This document shows positions 10,552 to 21,530 of a DNA stretch of 64,000 nt, piece by piece. The translations under genes and the position numbers were made by a program. The notes beneath the pieces are model-generated. The model was not told where the DNA came from. It saw only the letters and a list, made by a program, of their open reading frames with translations, and did no database searches. Origin of the DNA: Pogostemon cablin (taxonomy: Eukaryota; Streptophyta; Magnoliopsida; Lamiales; Lamiaceae); the NCBI GenBank assembly GCA_023678885.1, contig CM043001.1, positions 6,644,001 to 6,708,000 of the forward strand, given 5' to 3'. Each line of letters opens with the position of its first letter. Position 1 is the stretch's first letter.

Positions 10552-10561
10552 TATATAATTA

Positions 10562-11472
10562 TTAATTAACGGTCAAGATTAAAATTGAATGATTTCTAAA
10601 TGTAGTAAAATTGAAAAAAGAGAGAAACATAGAATAATTAACTATCAAGATTAAAAATGTATAGTGTTTTATGCATTTTTAATTTTAGAAAAAAAATGTA
10701 CAGTTTATGAGTGAACAAATAAATATACATGCTAAAACCTCATCACAAACAAAGTTCTTCACTATCTTCAATACTTCATCCAGCGTAACTCATCTTAAGG
10801 GAGGACTTTTGAAGTATGGCAGCCAAAGCTAACATTTGAAGAATAGTTACATATAATTAGTAAGGGAGGACGGGAGTGTTTTATGCAACTTTAATTTTAA
10901 ATAAAATAATAATATTTATTGTAGACAGAGAATCCTCTCTTTTTTAATAAACAACTGTAAAATTTAACTGAGTTCACTTATTATAAAATTTAACCTAGTT
11001 CACTTGTTATTTGTGGGAACAATTTTACGCGCATGAATCAAATTAATATTCTATAAAAATGTTCCTATTAAAAGTTGACTTATTACCAAATAAAAAAAAT
11101 TCTTTTTTTTAATTTAAACAAAAATATAACAACAATATATAATTTAAAACATTCTTATGATAAATGAATATATTGATGAAAAAAATATCTGAATCCAACA
11201 TATAATTTGAACTTATCTTATTCATCACATACACATCACAACATAGCCAATATCTGGATCCAACATATAATTTCTTCTCCTTAATTTTGTATTTTATTTG
11301 CTTAACAATCAATAAGGTTATTTCAAGTATCCATCCATAATTTTTTTTCACTATCCCAAAATATTTATATATACCATAAAAAAAAATAATACACGATATC
11401 AACACTCTCAAAATATTATAAAAATATTATAATTTTTTTACATACAATTTAGTCAAAGTTAATAATATCATA
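10562..11472. other. AT-rich intergenic stretch, no gene seen
   Basis: I see no credible coding region, RNA gene or complete element. AGGGAGGACGGGAG near 10862 is a possible worn MITE end. The minus-strand frame at 11109-11411 is AT-rich and low complexity and is not convincing. Confidence 0.6.
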
Positions 11473-11474
11473 TA

Positions 11475-11735
11475 CTCCCTCCGTTCCGAAAATATTGACG
11501 CATTTTTTTAGGCACAGAGATTAAGCAGTATAATAATTTAATGTAAAGCGAAGTGAGAGAAATAATATTTAATGTGTACTGGATAGTTGTATTAGTGGTG
11601 GTGTGGTGTGTGTGGGCCCATGTAAATAAATGCATAGTTTGTGTGTGGGTCCCATGTTCTTAAAAAGAAAATATGTCAATTTCTGTGGGATAACCTGAAA
11701 ATAAAAGTGTGTCAATATCTTTGGGACGGAATGAG
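11475..11735. mobile_element. Stowaway-type MITE, 261 bp
   Basis: The left end is CTCCCTCCGTTCCGAAAATA and the right end reversed is CTCATTCCGTCCCAAAGATA, with TA at 11473-11474 and 11736-11737. The body shares AAGTGAGAGAAATAATATTT and GGTAGTTGTATTAGTG-like words with the MITE entering at 63852. It codes for nothing. Confidence 0.9.
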
Positions 11736-11737
11736 TA

Positions 11738-13072
11738 CTTTATTCAATTAAATTATTAAAAAAACTATTTTTTCTTACATAATAATTACATTAACATTAT
11801 TTTTTTTTAATTTCATGCCACAAATACATGCATGTATTTTGGGTGGAGGGAGTATTTTATAATTGAAATGTTATTGTTAGATGTTTTCATTTTTAAATAA
11901 AAGGATTTTCATCTTCATATTTTTATGATAATTAAGTTAAAATATTTAATTAGTTGCATTTAGAATTCAACCTCAAATAATAATTTTAATTTTTATAAAT
12001 GCATTATTCAACTTACAAAATTAGTTCTTGCAATCTCTAGTGTCAAGGTTCAAGATCAACCCATATGGATTTATCGATTTAAGGTGAGACTGACCATATG
12101 GAGTGTTGTGTATATTAGATCCTCGCACTCAACTAGCTCCCGTTGATAATCCCGTTGCCTTTATTTTGAAATTTTCTTGGTTTGGGATGTTTCTTTTTGT
12201 CTCACTTCATGGGCTCCATGTGATCTTAAAGTTCCTTCATTTTGGTTCAAATTATGTTGTATCTGTGGAGTCCTCGACTGTTGTTGAGAGCTTGAGGTTT
12301 CACTCGCATTCATCTTTTGATCTACAATTGATTGTCCTTGGAAGGACTCATATACATCTTGTAGATCCTCAAAATTTGTTCTTTCTATCTGGAGATATGG
12401 ATTCTCCTCGAAGGATAGCGATCATCTTTTAACTCTCGGTCTTTGGTCTTGTGACCTCCGTCGTCTTTCCCTTTTGATGTAAAAGGGGTTCTATTCCTAA
12501 GGTTAGTGGCAACCATCCTTTTGGCCTTCTCCCAGTCACCTTGGTTTCTAAAAATATTACTTGATCTCTCAATTTCTTGATCAGATTAAGTTGTTTGCTC
12601 TGCAATGACTCTACCTTATCCATCTTGGAGATGATCTCAAATATTGTTTTGGATATATTTTGTCAGTATTCTCTGAAGAATTCCATCGTCTTTGGGATTT
12701 CTCTAAGATCTTAACTCATCTTAAAGGATTTTGGGGTGATCTTTTTCCACTCCGTCATTTTGACCACCAAGAGAAGTGGTTTGGCTTGCAGATCTATCTA
12801 GGATCTTAATTTGGTCGTTTTCTCCATTGTTCGTGTTTGGGGACACGTTCATAGATCTCAGTGAAACTGTGGAGTTCTACTATATTCCTTAATATCTCCT
12901 TGGAGTATCTTATTTCATTCTGGCAAATTTCCTCCAGGTGTTCTTCCTTTGTGTAATTGGCACGAGTCTCTGCCCATTTTCATCCTCGTTCGAGTCCATT
13001 CTAGAATAAATTTTTGGTCTTTACTTTCATTTTTGCCTTTTGTCTATACAAAATATTATAATTGTTGGCGTT
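11738..13072. other. Intergenic sequence left of the nested stack; unassigned decayed element
   Basis: Up to about 12000 the stretch is AT-rich with one MITE-like end (GGTGGAGGGAGTA near 11842). From 12000 to 13067 base composition is more balanced. A minus-strand frame at 12623-12429 gives a short coiled-coil-like stretch (KVESLQSKQLNLIKKLRDQ), with decayed frames up to about 13010 (MDSNEDENGQRLVPITQRK). I do not recognise it; an old retroelement is possible. The sequence resumes after 44144 on the other side of the stack. Confidence 0.35.
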
Positions 13073-13131
13073 CGATCGTTTGGTTAACGTGACCCGTTAG
13101 GGTTCCATACGTTTCTAACATACAGCGAAAG
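13073..13131 (-). repeat. Remnant of the outer copia 3' LTR (last 59 bp)
   Basis: It matches the LTR end at 18244-18302 (GGTTAAC-TG-CCCGTTAGG-TTCCATAC, TTCTAACATACAGCG). No primer site follows at its outer edge, as expected for a 3' LTR. It is cut after GCGAAAG by the start of the Athila-like LTR at 13132. Confidence 0.75.
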
Positions 13132-14772
13132 TGATAGGCTTTTTCTGCGCACTCCAATTTAATCCCCAAGTGTGAAGGATATTAATTGTAGCGGTAAGTG
13201 ACCAAGTTTATTTATCGAACCCAAAGGACAACTAACTATTTATCTTCTAAATATTACTAGCTTAATCAGAATAGGGTAACCAGTTTTTCAAGAGTTTTGT
13301 AATTTAATATCTAAATACTGAAATTAAATAACTAATAAAATAAAATTCACAAAAGAAAGATCTAAGATTAATTCAAGAGAAAATCAACAGTTCTAAGGTA
13401 ATCCGGTATAGACCAATCAATTTGGGTTACTAGACTTTCAATTATTCATTCATCCAGATTTTATGAAAATACACCACATAACCCTATTTTCCCACCGGAT
13501 ATGATCCGATTCAAAGCTAACAGTATAATCTGGTTTAAATCCTAGGGTGCGCGAATATTACCAAGCCTCCTTCCTAGATACTAATCAAAGCAAGCAACAA
13601 TACCTCCGGATGGTAAGCCCGACAAATAAGATATTTTTTGGAATTATTACAAGGTCCTATTCACTTCCTATTTGAATATCTAATTGCGTTGTTCCACTAA
13701 ACAATTCAAGTATTTAATTTACCAGTTAATGGAATTTAAGTTTATAGTGGAACTACTTCAATTCCTAACAGATAGACAATACCAATCATGAACGCACACA
13801 AGCTAACATAATAAATCAAGCATTATAGCGAATGTCATGAATTTACTATGAAGACGTTACGAAGTAGAAAAGTAAGTCTTAATAAAATAAGTAAAATCAA
13901 AATATCAACTGCATAAAATTTCAATTTTGGTCTAGGTTCCCAAATCAATTAAATCAAACCATCAAACCTTAGAACTGTATAAGAAATTAGTCTAAGAGAT
14001 TACAAGCAACACCCATGGCTATGCAATTCATACCATAAATCAAGACAAAAGAAAATTAAAGAAAGGAATAGAAAAACCCTAGTGTTGAAATTGTCTCAAA
14101 TTCCTTCTTCGTCTCTCCGATTGACTGATCTTCCTCTTAAATAGCCCTTGAATCTCCTTTGGTATGGATGGATGATGGGATGAATGTGGATGATGGTAGA
14201 TGATGGATGGTAGGGGGTGAGCCCCTTGTGAGGGTGGTGTCTCTTATGAATAATGATGTGAAATATATATAGGTGTGATAAGGGAATGAGATAAGGAAAG
14301 AATTGTGATCCAAGAAAGGAATGAGATAAGGAAAGAATTGTGCTCCAAGAAATAGGAAATATGGGCTAATTTTTGGAAATTTTTGGAAATTCCCATCGGT
14401 AGCTGCGCGACCTCACCGTTGCGAGCATAACTTTCTCATACAATCTCCGATTTGAGTGATTTTTGCGTCAAAATGATCCTCTCTTCCGTGCTTTCCAATC
14501 ATATATCACCTGATCAACTTGGTCTTCTACACGAACACAGAAAAATTATTCAAGTGGACGTGTGTTTTTCAGCATTCCTTCACACTTTCACTCTTCATTC
14601 CAACTTTGAACTTTTGATCCTGTTTTACCCTTTAAAACTCAACAAAACACCTTAATAGCATCAAAATCGTGTAAATACTCAAATGTACACAATTCCATGC
14701 AAAAATAATAACTTTCCTAAGCAAAATGGTGTAATGTGCACACATAAAATGCATAAAATTCTACTCTCAACA
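13132..14772 (-). repeat. 3' LTR of a second Athila-like element (about 1641 bp)
   Basis: On the minus strand it starts TGTTGAGAGTAG, directly after a polypurine tract, and ends GCCTATCA. Both ends resemble, but differ from, those of the LTR at 173-1882. The block ACCAAGTTTATTTATCGAACCCA near 13200 corresponds to a block at the same place in the other LTR. The internal region lies to the right, so this is a 3' LTR. The matching 5' LTR was not found. The frame at 14452-14655 inside it is LTR sequence, not a gene. Confidence 0.65.
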
Positions 14773-14785
14773 ACCCCCAAACTTA
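14773..14785 (-). other. Polypurine tract of the second Athila-like element
   Basis: The minus strand reads GTAAGTTTGGGGGT just before the LTR start TGTTGAG. It is nearly the same as the tract at 1883-1898. Confidence 0.75.
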
Positions 14786-16230
14786 CTTGTTGCTCATCCC
14801 GGGGCAACGACAAAGAAAACCAATAGAGTAATTGAGAGAAAATTTCACAACTTCACATCCAAGACAATATAACAATTCGAAAATCATACTTCAAATACTA
14901 AGATAACCATCCATCTAAGAACATACAATTCAAATCAACTACTTTACTTTTTCGGAATGCTCATTCACCCATTCTCACAGGTAGTATTTATGCTCATCAC
15001 TCAAGTGTGAGATATACACTTCAGGGTAAGATGTTTACACTCATAATCAATTCAAACACACACGTAACCATAAGCTTGGCAATCATCTCAACTCTTGACT
15101 AAAAGAATAATTTCGACAATAGAATCATAAAGGTCTTGCAATAGGGTGTAACGTTGGCTCTTTGGTAAAGATAGAAAATATATGGATAAAGTGACTAATT
15201 CACTAGTAGAGAATCAAAGAAGACTTACAGCTTTTCAACAAACAGCTTCACTTTCTTCTTTCTTCTTCAATCCGCTTCACTGCTTTTTGCAACTTGAAAT
15301 TCCTCCTTCACTTTTGAACGCAACTTCCTTAGTTGAATTTTTTTTTCTCTTCTTTTTTTTTTCAAATAAGGGTACCAGTTTCAGGCACTACCCTTTTTCA
15401 ACGGGTACCAATTTCAGGCACTACCCCCTTTATGTAATAATTTAACCACTCTTTACAACAAATTCTCATCACTTCCAAATTACTTCTCCTTATATTCTTC
15501 TTCACAAGGCACCAACTTGACTCCTTCAACTCTCTACTAGGTAGAAATTTTTAAAGGCTAGCAAATGGATCAATTGGCTAATCATGTAGGCTTCCAACAA
15601 ATAAGGATCAAAGGCTCAAAAGGGTTGACTACGGATAATTTTATTAGGTAGGATAATAATATGGCTAGTGACTAATAAACAACAAAGATGGCCTAAGATC
15701 ATTTTCCATTGTCTAATCAAACACGTAGCTTCAAGTAAGATATAAAGCCAAGTTCTAGAATACGTGCGTATGAACGACACTCACAGGAATAAACTGAATC
15801 ATGCAACTCGTCATGATTTCAAAATGCTCAAAACCTCACATGGCTGTAGGAATGAACGAGCAATCCTAATAAAGCTACATAGCTAATCTTCCATGCATAT
15901 AATCAAATTTCAAGCATCTCAATACCAAAGCACAATCTCAAATTATTCTTCAAACACAGTCACACATATAATCAAGGGCTAAGAAAAATCAGAAAATCAT
16001 CCTAGAGAACCATAAATAGACCACACTAATACTAAGACCAACAAACGACAAACAATATCAAACACGAAATCTGAAAAATCGTAAAAAATCGAACCCTCAA
16101 CATTATCGAATAAATCAAAAATATTAAAAATTTGCAAAAAATCGATTCTCCAAGCAACAACACAATGCAAAAATTCTATTTCAATGCTGCAAGACAAGGT
16201 ATGTACTTAACCTCTCCCCAAACTTAGATC
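14786..16230 (-). repeat. Non-coding 3' internal region of the second Athila-like element
   Basis: It shares ordered blocks with 1899-3846 (GGCTCTTTGGTA, AAGGCTCAAAA-GGTT, GATGGCCTAAGATCATTT). It ends with a second polypurine-like motif, CTCCCCAAACTTAG (about 16214-16228), followed by AAGTTTGCAAA, as in the first element. Open frames at 15182-15445 and 15997-16197 are T- or AT-rich and unconvincing. GGGTACCA-TTTCAGGCACTACCC occurs twice (15370-15393 and 15402-15425). Confidence 0.6.
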
Positions 16231-16399
16231 AAACGAAGTGAGACACTAAGTTTGCAAAGAAATATATACCGTAGTCAAGCAACACCTAATAAAATTTCTA
16301 CACCACACAAACACATAAAAGTAATTAAAATGGGAGGGACAACCCCCAACAAGGACCCATATTTAACGTCGGAGAGTCACGACGGAATACCTCAAGCTC

Positions 16400-17375
16400 A
16401 TTAGAATGGCCATGGATATCTTTCATCCTTGCCATCGTATTCTAATCGTTGTGCTTCTTCATCAATCCAATACTTATGGCGAGGGACAGCTTCATTGGCA
16501 TTCTTAAAATTTATCTTGACCTTGCCAACCATGTTAAGATCAATTTCATCAGCCTCTTCATTCTACTCCACCACTTATTCCTTCTTCCGACGAAAATTTC
16601 CAACTTCTCTTCTAGTTCCTTTCTATCCCTAAGAATATTTGAGGAATCATAAGGTGAAACAAAGTCAACAGAAACAATATCATTAAATTCAATGCAACTT
16701 AAAGAGTTTAAATGTTTAAAAATGCTCATTTCATTCTTCAAGTCCTCTTCAGTTGCTTCATGATCACTTTGCTCTTCTTCGTTCTTTTCTTCTTCAACAT
16801 CCTCAAATTCATCAATCTCTTCTTTTGCCTCAAAATTTATCTCTAGTTGATAGCTCAATTCAAGTGGGGCCACTTGACTTAATCTAGTGGACTCCTCTTC
16901 GGCTTCTTCTTCCTCAAACGACAACATAGGACTTTCAAACTGCATTCTAGGGCACAACAATATCTTCCTCAAACTCTTCTTCATCCATTCTTTTTTCTCG
17001 TTGAAGTTGAGTATTTAAACTTGAAGAGATGTTCGCAAGAAGATTATTTTTCTCTCTCATTCTTTCATCAAACACATGCGATGCAACTTCCCTTTCCTGC
17101 GATTGAACTTTCATCTTTCTTTCTAGAGCTTTCAACCTTCCCATGTTTTCTTCATGCTTCTTGATGGAAGTATCAAACACTTCTTGTAATCCTTGGGAAA
17201 CTCCGACCGATCCAGAATAAGTGTTCTCTTGATAAGGTTGATATGAATTTGCATTATAAGCACATGACCATTCATCTTCATATCTGACTTGATTGTAAAG
17301 TTGAGATGGAACTTGATTAGCTGGAAATTCATAATCATTGTACCTCTCATCCATATAATATGGAGAAGGTTCCAT
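16400..17375 (-). pseudogene. Glu-rich gag-like coding remnant
   Basis: One protein seems to run through three frames on the minus strand. Part 1 (17375-16947) starts MEPSPYYMDERYND, is rich in Tyr, Gln and Asn, then forms a helix-prone stretch (TSIKKHEENMGRLKALERK). Part 2 (16984-16511) is strongly acidic (FEEEEAEEES, EDVEEEKNEEEQ). Part 3, in a third frame from about 16545 to 16400, contains VPRHKYWIDEEAQRLEY and ends in a stop. The layout of a Gln/Tyr-rich linker followed by a coiled coil resembles the C-terminal part of Athila gag, but I am not certain. The frameshifts make it a pseudogene. Pol is absent downstream, so the element is internally deleted. Confidence 0.45.
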
Positions 17376-17430
17376 AACATTTTAATTTTCATAGCGTTTT
17401 AATATTTCGTCAATGCATGGAGAAGGTTCC

Positions 17431-17443
17431 GGCTCTGATACCA
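17431..17443 (-). other. Primer binding site, initiator-Met type
   Basis: The minus strand reads TGGTATCAGAGCC one base after the LTR end CCCAACA. This is the standard initiator tRNA-Met primer site of plant copia and TRIM elements. It lies about 55 bp upstream of the gag-like remnant, although that remnant's neighbours look Athila-like. Confidence 0.65.
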
Positions 17444-17444
17444 C

Positions 17445-17761
17445 TGTTGGGTATAAGCAGTCGTCCTCGTCGGAGTCCTATTTCACTTAGAACTTGACAA
17501 AAACAATACAAAGGAACCCACCGGAGGAGAAGGAACGAACCCCCTCCAACCTCTTCCTCTCTCCCGTCACTTGACTCTCATCTGCCCCCCCACCCCCACA
17601 AAGTGTGGAATGGGCCGTATAAGAAGCATGGAAGCATGGGAGATGAAAAGAGGGGAAAGTGGATCACTATCTCCAATTGGATTCCACTAAGATTATGGCG
17701 GCCCTCAGGTGGGAGAATGAAGACCAACAAGTTTGGGCCACAAGGCCCAACTGGCCCAACA
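17445..17761 (-). repeat. Short LTR, about 317 bp
   Basis: The minus strand runs from TGTTGGGCCAGTTGGGCC to TATACCCAACA, giving inverted ends TGTTGGG/CCCAACA. A Met-type primer site follows. It has higher GC than its surroundings. No second copy exists in the window, so its boundaries rest on the terminal motifs only. It may be a TRIM or small copia LTR inserted into the outer copia leader. Frames at 17578-17871 are overlapping and not convincing. Confidence 0.5.
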
Positions 17762-18229
17762 CATGCAACCAGCATCGCCGTCGGCCATCCAAAAACGTGC
17801 AGCCTCGATAGGGATGAAGTGAGACCCGCTCGTACAACCCACCAGGACCGATGAAAATAGCTAACTCCCAACTGTCTTGTGACTCAACCCACTCGTCAAC
17901 TGCCGCTGCACCTTATCACCGGCCATGCACAGCCCATGGACTCGTGCCCTAGGCCTGACGCTGAACAGCGCTTCTTCCGTGCACCAGCGAAAAATGGCGA
18001 ACGATCATTGTTATCTTTAATCATGTGTTCATCGTCATCTTTTTTTTGCATGAATTTACGAACAGGTTTCGTAAAATACTTTCACTTTGGCCATCAGCGA
18101 AAAAAGGATTATACAGGTAAAATCAATTAATACCAAAACCCTAATTATCATGTGATTCTAATTCATAATTAAACTACATAATCCATATAAACCCTAGCCT
18201 AACGTTTCACGCTTCACCACAAAACTGAA
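17762..18229 (-). other. Outer copia leader sequence and unassigned DNA
   Basis: From about 18125 to 18229 the sequence matches the leader of the copia at 22938-23035 (TAAACCCTAGCCTAACG, CCAAAACCCTAA-CATGTGAT). Left of that I see no match and no gene. The frame at 17879-18130 crosses the boundary and is not credible. Confidence 0.55.
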
Positions 18230-18241
18230 GCTCTGATACCA
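18230..18241 (-). other. Primer binding site of the outer copia element
   Basis: The minus strand reads TGGTATCAGAGC two bases after the LTR end GCCAACA, the initiator-Met type. It identifies 18244-19866 plus 44068-44139 as the 5' LTR. Confidence 0.85.
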
Positions 18242-18243
18242 AT

Positions 18244-19866
18244 TGTTGGCATTTGATCGTTTGGTTAACATGGCCCGTTAGGATTCCATACATTTCTAAC
18301 ATACAGCGGAAGCATGAAGACAAGAAACATATTACCTTTCTCCAGGGTATGTCGAAGACGATGAATTCTCGCCACCAGCCTGCGCAGCCTCACCGTTTTG
18401 GGCATAACTCTCTCATCTGATATCGGATTTGAGTGATCCACGAGCCAAAACGATCCTCTCTTCTGTGAATTTTCGTTAGTATATCACATATTCTGTTCTG
18501 ATGTATGTACAATTTTATAAAAATCATACAAGATGGTGGACAGCAGCAGCAAATAACCTTCCAGTCTTTTATTGTATTCCCAAGTCCTATCTCGACGTCG
18601 TGTGGGCGACGATCTTCGAGATCTTCTCATTTTGCTGTTCCCTCACCATCCTCATAGTGTTAGGCATGATTAATCTCTCAGATTAGGATTTCTGGATAGC
18701 TGAGATGACTTATATATGGGCTACAGCAGGGACCAGGAGGAGAAATTAGAGTTGGACCTCCATTGGGCTTAAGTATACAAGTTTAGCCCAAAGCTTATAC
18801 TTAAGTCCAATAATAATACTCCCTCCGTCCCGGGTATTTTTACCCGTTTGTACGGGCACGGAGATTAAGACGTTTTATTTTTTTAATATATAATGTAAGA
18901 GAAAGTAGGGATAAATTAGTAATTTAAAAAGAAAAAGTGAATAAAGTTATTGGGAATGATGAATAAAGTGTAAAAAAGTAATTAAATTTGTTGGGATTGT
19001 AAAAAGTAGGTAATAAAATATTATATATTTTTGCCAAAAATGGAATGGGTAAAAATACGTGGGACACCCCAAAATGGAAAGTGGGTAAAAATACGTGGGA
19101 CGGAGGGAGTAATATATACCACTAAAATATTATTACTGCACTACCGTTCTAATCCCATAATTACGTTATGAGCTCCTTCTTATTATGAGCCCGTTAGTCT
19201 CCCCATGTTTAAGATATACAATGTCCATTAATTAATTGAGTTACTGACAACTCCATTAATTAATATCTCATCCAAGAGTAGTACCACTCAATCTCATTAT
19301 CATGCCGGAATAAATCCACCTGCAGGGTTTACATGATAATTCTTATGAGCTTCTCAAGGAGACATCATCAACCTATGTCAGACACGAATTCCTTCTACAA
19401 TCAACAACACACCATAGAGACATCACTACTTCTCAACTCACCGAGTTTGTTGATTTAATTACATGTAAATCTCACCTATTGATGAATCAAAGAAATACAT
19501 ACTTCCCTACGTGTCGAGGTTATTGTATAGAGACTAAGAGCGTGAATATCCATAATAACAGAGATCAAGTTCTTCTATAAGTCAGTATAAGTCGAACGAT
19601 CTCAAGCGGTTCTGCTCTATACACACAAGTGCACTAATGTGATTCTATAGCCAAGACAAGCTAATACCAAACAACACTACAACCATCCCGATAGAGAGTC
19701 CCCGTCTATCTCGGTTGTGAGCATCTGTTTATACTTTATAAGGAAACCAATAATATGATCTTCCGCATGTTGTTGCACAACATATTATTTACAATATAAA
19801 ATAAGTGGACTATTGCATCTACATATAAATAAATTATAAGACGCAATCATTTGATCATATGATTCT
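18244..19866 (-). repeat. Outer copia 5' LTR, inner part (split by Tat)
   Basis: It matches the 1393-bp copia LTR at 21531-22923 in reverse. Shared words include TATAGAGACTAAGAGC, GATAGAGAGTCCCCGTCTAT, ATATGTTGTGCAACAACATG-like words and the CCTCGACACGTAGG block. A MITE interrupts it at 18819. At 19866 it is cut by the Tat element and resumes at 44068 after a duplicated ATTCT. Confidence 0.85.
18819..19109. mobile_element. Stowaway-type MITE inside the copia LTR, 291 bp
   Basis: The left end is CTCCCTCCGTCCCGGGTATT and the right end reversed is CTCCCTCCGTCCCACGTATT, with TA duplicated at 18817-18818 and 19110-19111. GGGTAAAAATACGTGGGAC occurs twice near the right end. The uninterrupted LTR at 21531 shows the empty site, which confirms the insertion. 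Confidence 0.95.
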
Positions 19867-20728
19867 TGTTGATGCGTGTTCTTGGCTCATTAATAAGTGT
19901 TTAAGAGATAAAATTATTTAAAAATAGAACCAAGAACGAACACAATCAAACATAATATCACCACAAATAAAGGGATCAAAACCAATAAAAGACTCAATTT
20001 CCACCAAAGAACTATATCCAATTTTATTACTCTCCCCTAGAACAACACTCACAAACCACCAAATCATACAAGTGTAATGTCTAAAGTGAGTGCTCCAAAA
20101 AACATGCCTCTCTCCTGTAAGAGAGGCTATTTATATTATCCCAAATTCCCTAGCATCAGACCAATCGTCTTGTGCCACCTGGATGAAGATAATTCGCCTT
20201 TAATGAAGCTGTCTAGTACCCCGACCAGTTACAGGGGTGGTCTGAGCGCCGTTTGTTGAGCTGCAAGAGTTTGCAGGGTGTCTTCGTCCTTTGCTGGCTT
20301 CCCATTAGTTGTTGGAGTCAGGCTCGCCAGTCGACTGTTGTCTTCTAGTTAGGATTACCGCCCAAGATATCCCTCTTTCTGTTAGTGCTGTCTTCTAGCC
20401 TGCGGTACTTGTACTCCTTCATTATGATGCCTATCCTCTGTTGTCCTGCTTTTGCCGTCCTTCTTTGATCTTCTGACAGGTTGGGTTTCGGTGCTGGGGA
20501 GTCCGTCCGAGGTCTCGACCAGGAAAAAGGTGGATACCGAGGTGGCTTCCCGCCGAGGGTGCTTTCTGGGCTTCCGAACTGTTGTGGTTCTTATTGGGCT
20601 GCCTTAATTTCCTTCTCATATAAGTCCTTCGGTTGGGCCACCAAGGGGTTGGACCTCCTCTTTCAAGTATCACGAACCTATTGGGCCTCTTGGGCCTAAC
20701 AAGCATGGGGGATATAAAACCCATAACA
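19867..20728 (-). repeat. Tat 3' LTR (862 bp)
   Basis: On the minus strand it starts TGTTATGGGTTTTATATCCC and ends CGCATCAACA. It is the partner of 43205-44067. A polypurine tract (20729-20742) adjoins its start. Frames at 20431-20724 on both strands are LTR sequence. Confidence 0.92.
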
Positions 20729-20742
20729 TTAGCCCCTAGAGC
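20729..20742 (-). other. Tat polypurine tract
   Basis: The minus strand reads GCTCTAGGGGCTAA directly before the LTR start TGTTATGGG. It primes plus-strand DNA synthesis. Confidence 0.7.
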
Positions 20743-21233
20743 CTGAATAATTTCCTGGCTTGAGATTGTTCAGGGTCGAACTATACTTCACGGGTTATAT
20801 CCCTCATGCTTCGGTACCTACGATATTAGGGTTCCTTCCATCTCGGCTCCCCGTAGCTCTAGATCACTGCCCTTATTTTGATAATCCTCTGCCTTATCAG
20901 GTTTTTTGCACTATCTTTAAGATATTTTTGTTTCGGTTGTGGCATATCTGGTATTTAGGGTGTACCTATCGATTTGAAATTCGAATTTTGAATCTTTTTG
21001 TCGGTTTCTCCTTCCCTTGCTTCCTCTTTTTTCTCCCTTTGATTCTGCAAGTTGTTGGCCTTCCTTCTATTCAGTAAGTTCGCCTTCCTCTTCTAGGTAT
21101 TACTCTCCTCTCCTCTTTCTTCTTTTCTTCCTGGCTCATTTTCTTTCGTGTCCCTAAATCTGTCGTCGTTATGGTTTAGGGTTTTCTCTTTTTCTTGTTT
21201 CTACTTTTTACTTTTCCTTGTGTCCGTTGCGAT
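20743..21233 (+). promoter_or_regulatory. Leader and promoter-like region of antisense gene 1
   Basis: The stretch before the start codon at 21234 is rich in C and T (TACTCTCCTCTCCTCTTTC, TTTTCTTCCTGG) and contains TTTAGGGTTTTC at about 21175. This is the look of a plant 5' leader. The open frame at 20760-21077 is leader sequence, in my view. No TATA box is assigned with confidence. Confidence 0.4.
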
Positions 21234-21530
21234 ATGGCTTGTGAGGGGTTCACTTTTCCTAGATCCTCCAGATCTCCTTCCCATTCGACCGATTCCTCGC
21301 TCGGTGATTCTGGGTTACCTTCATCGTCATCCTCGTCATCTTCTAAGGATCATTCTGATCCTCTGTCTCTATCTTGGATTACCTTTAACCAATGGGTTAT
21401 CGACTTTGTTTTTGCTTTTACACTGGAGCCCAATCCTGAGATTGGCGATGATGAGGTTCCGTCAACCCTTAACGACTCTTGGTTACGGAAGAGCCCCGTT
21501 ATTGCTCTGGGCAAGTTCCAGTGTGGGGAA
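21234..21530 (+). pseudogene. Antisense gene 1 of the Tat element, 5' part (broken by copia)
   Basis: The start is ATG at 21234 (MACEGFTFPRSS), followed by a Ser-rich stretch and FNQWVIDFVFAFTLEP. The frame reads into CGE at 21530, where the copia LTR begins. It resumes in frame at 29907 (GIDFYLPSPDV) after removal of the copia and one target copy. The joined protein opens the 'putative gypsy-type transposon' domain family of plant Tat elements. Its role is unknown. It runs against gag-pol and is thought to be expressed from its own promoter, if at all. An in-frame ATG at 21195 could add 13 residues. Confidence 0.65.
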
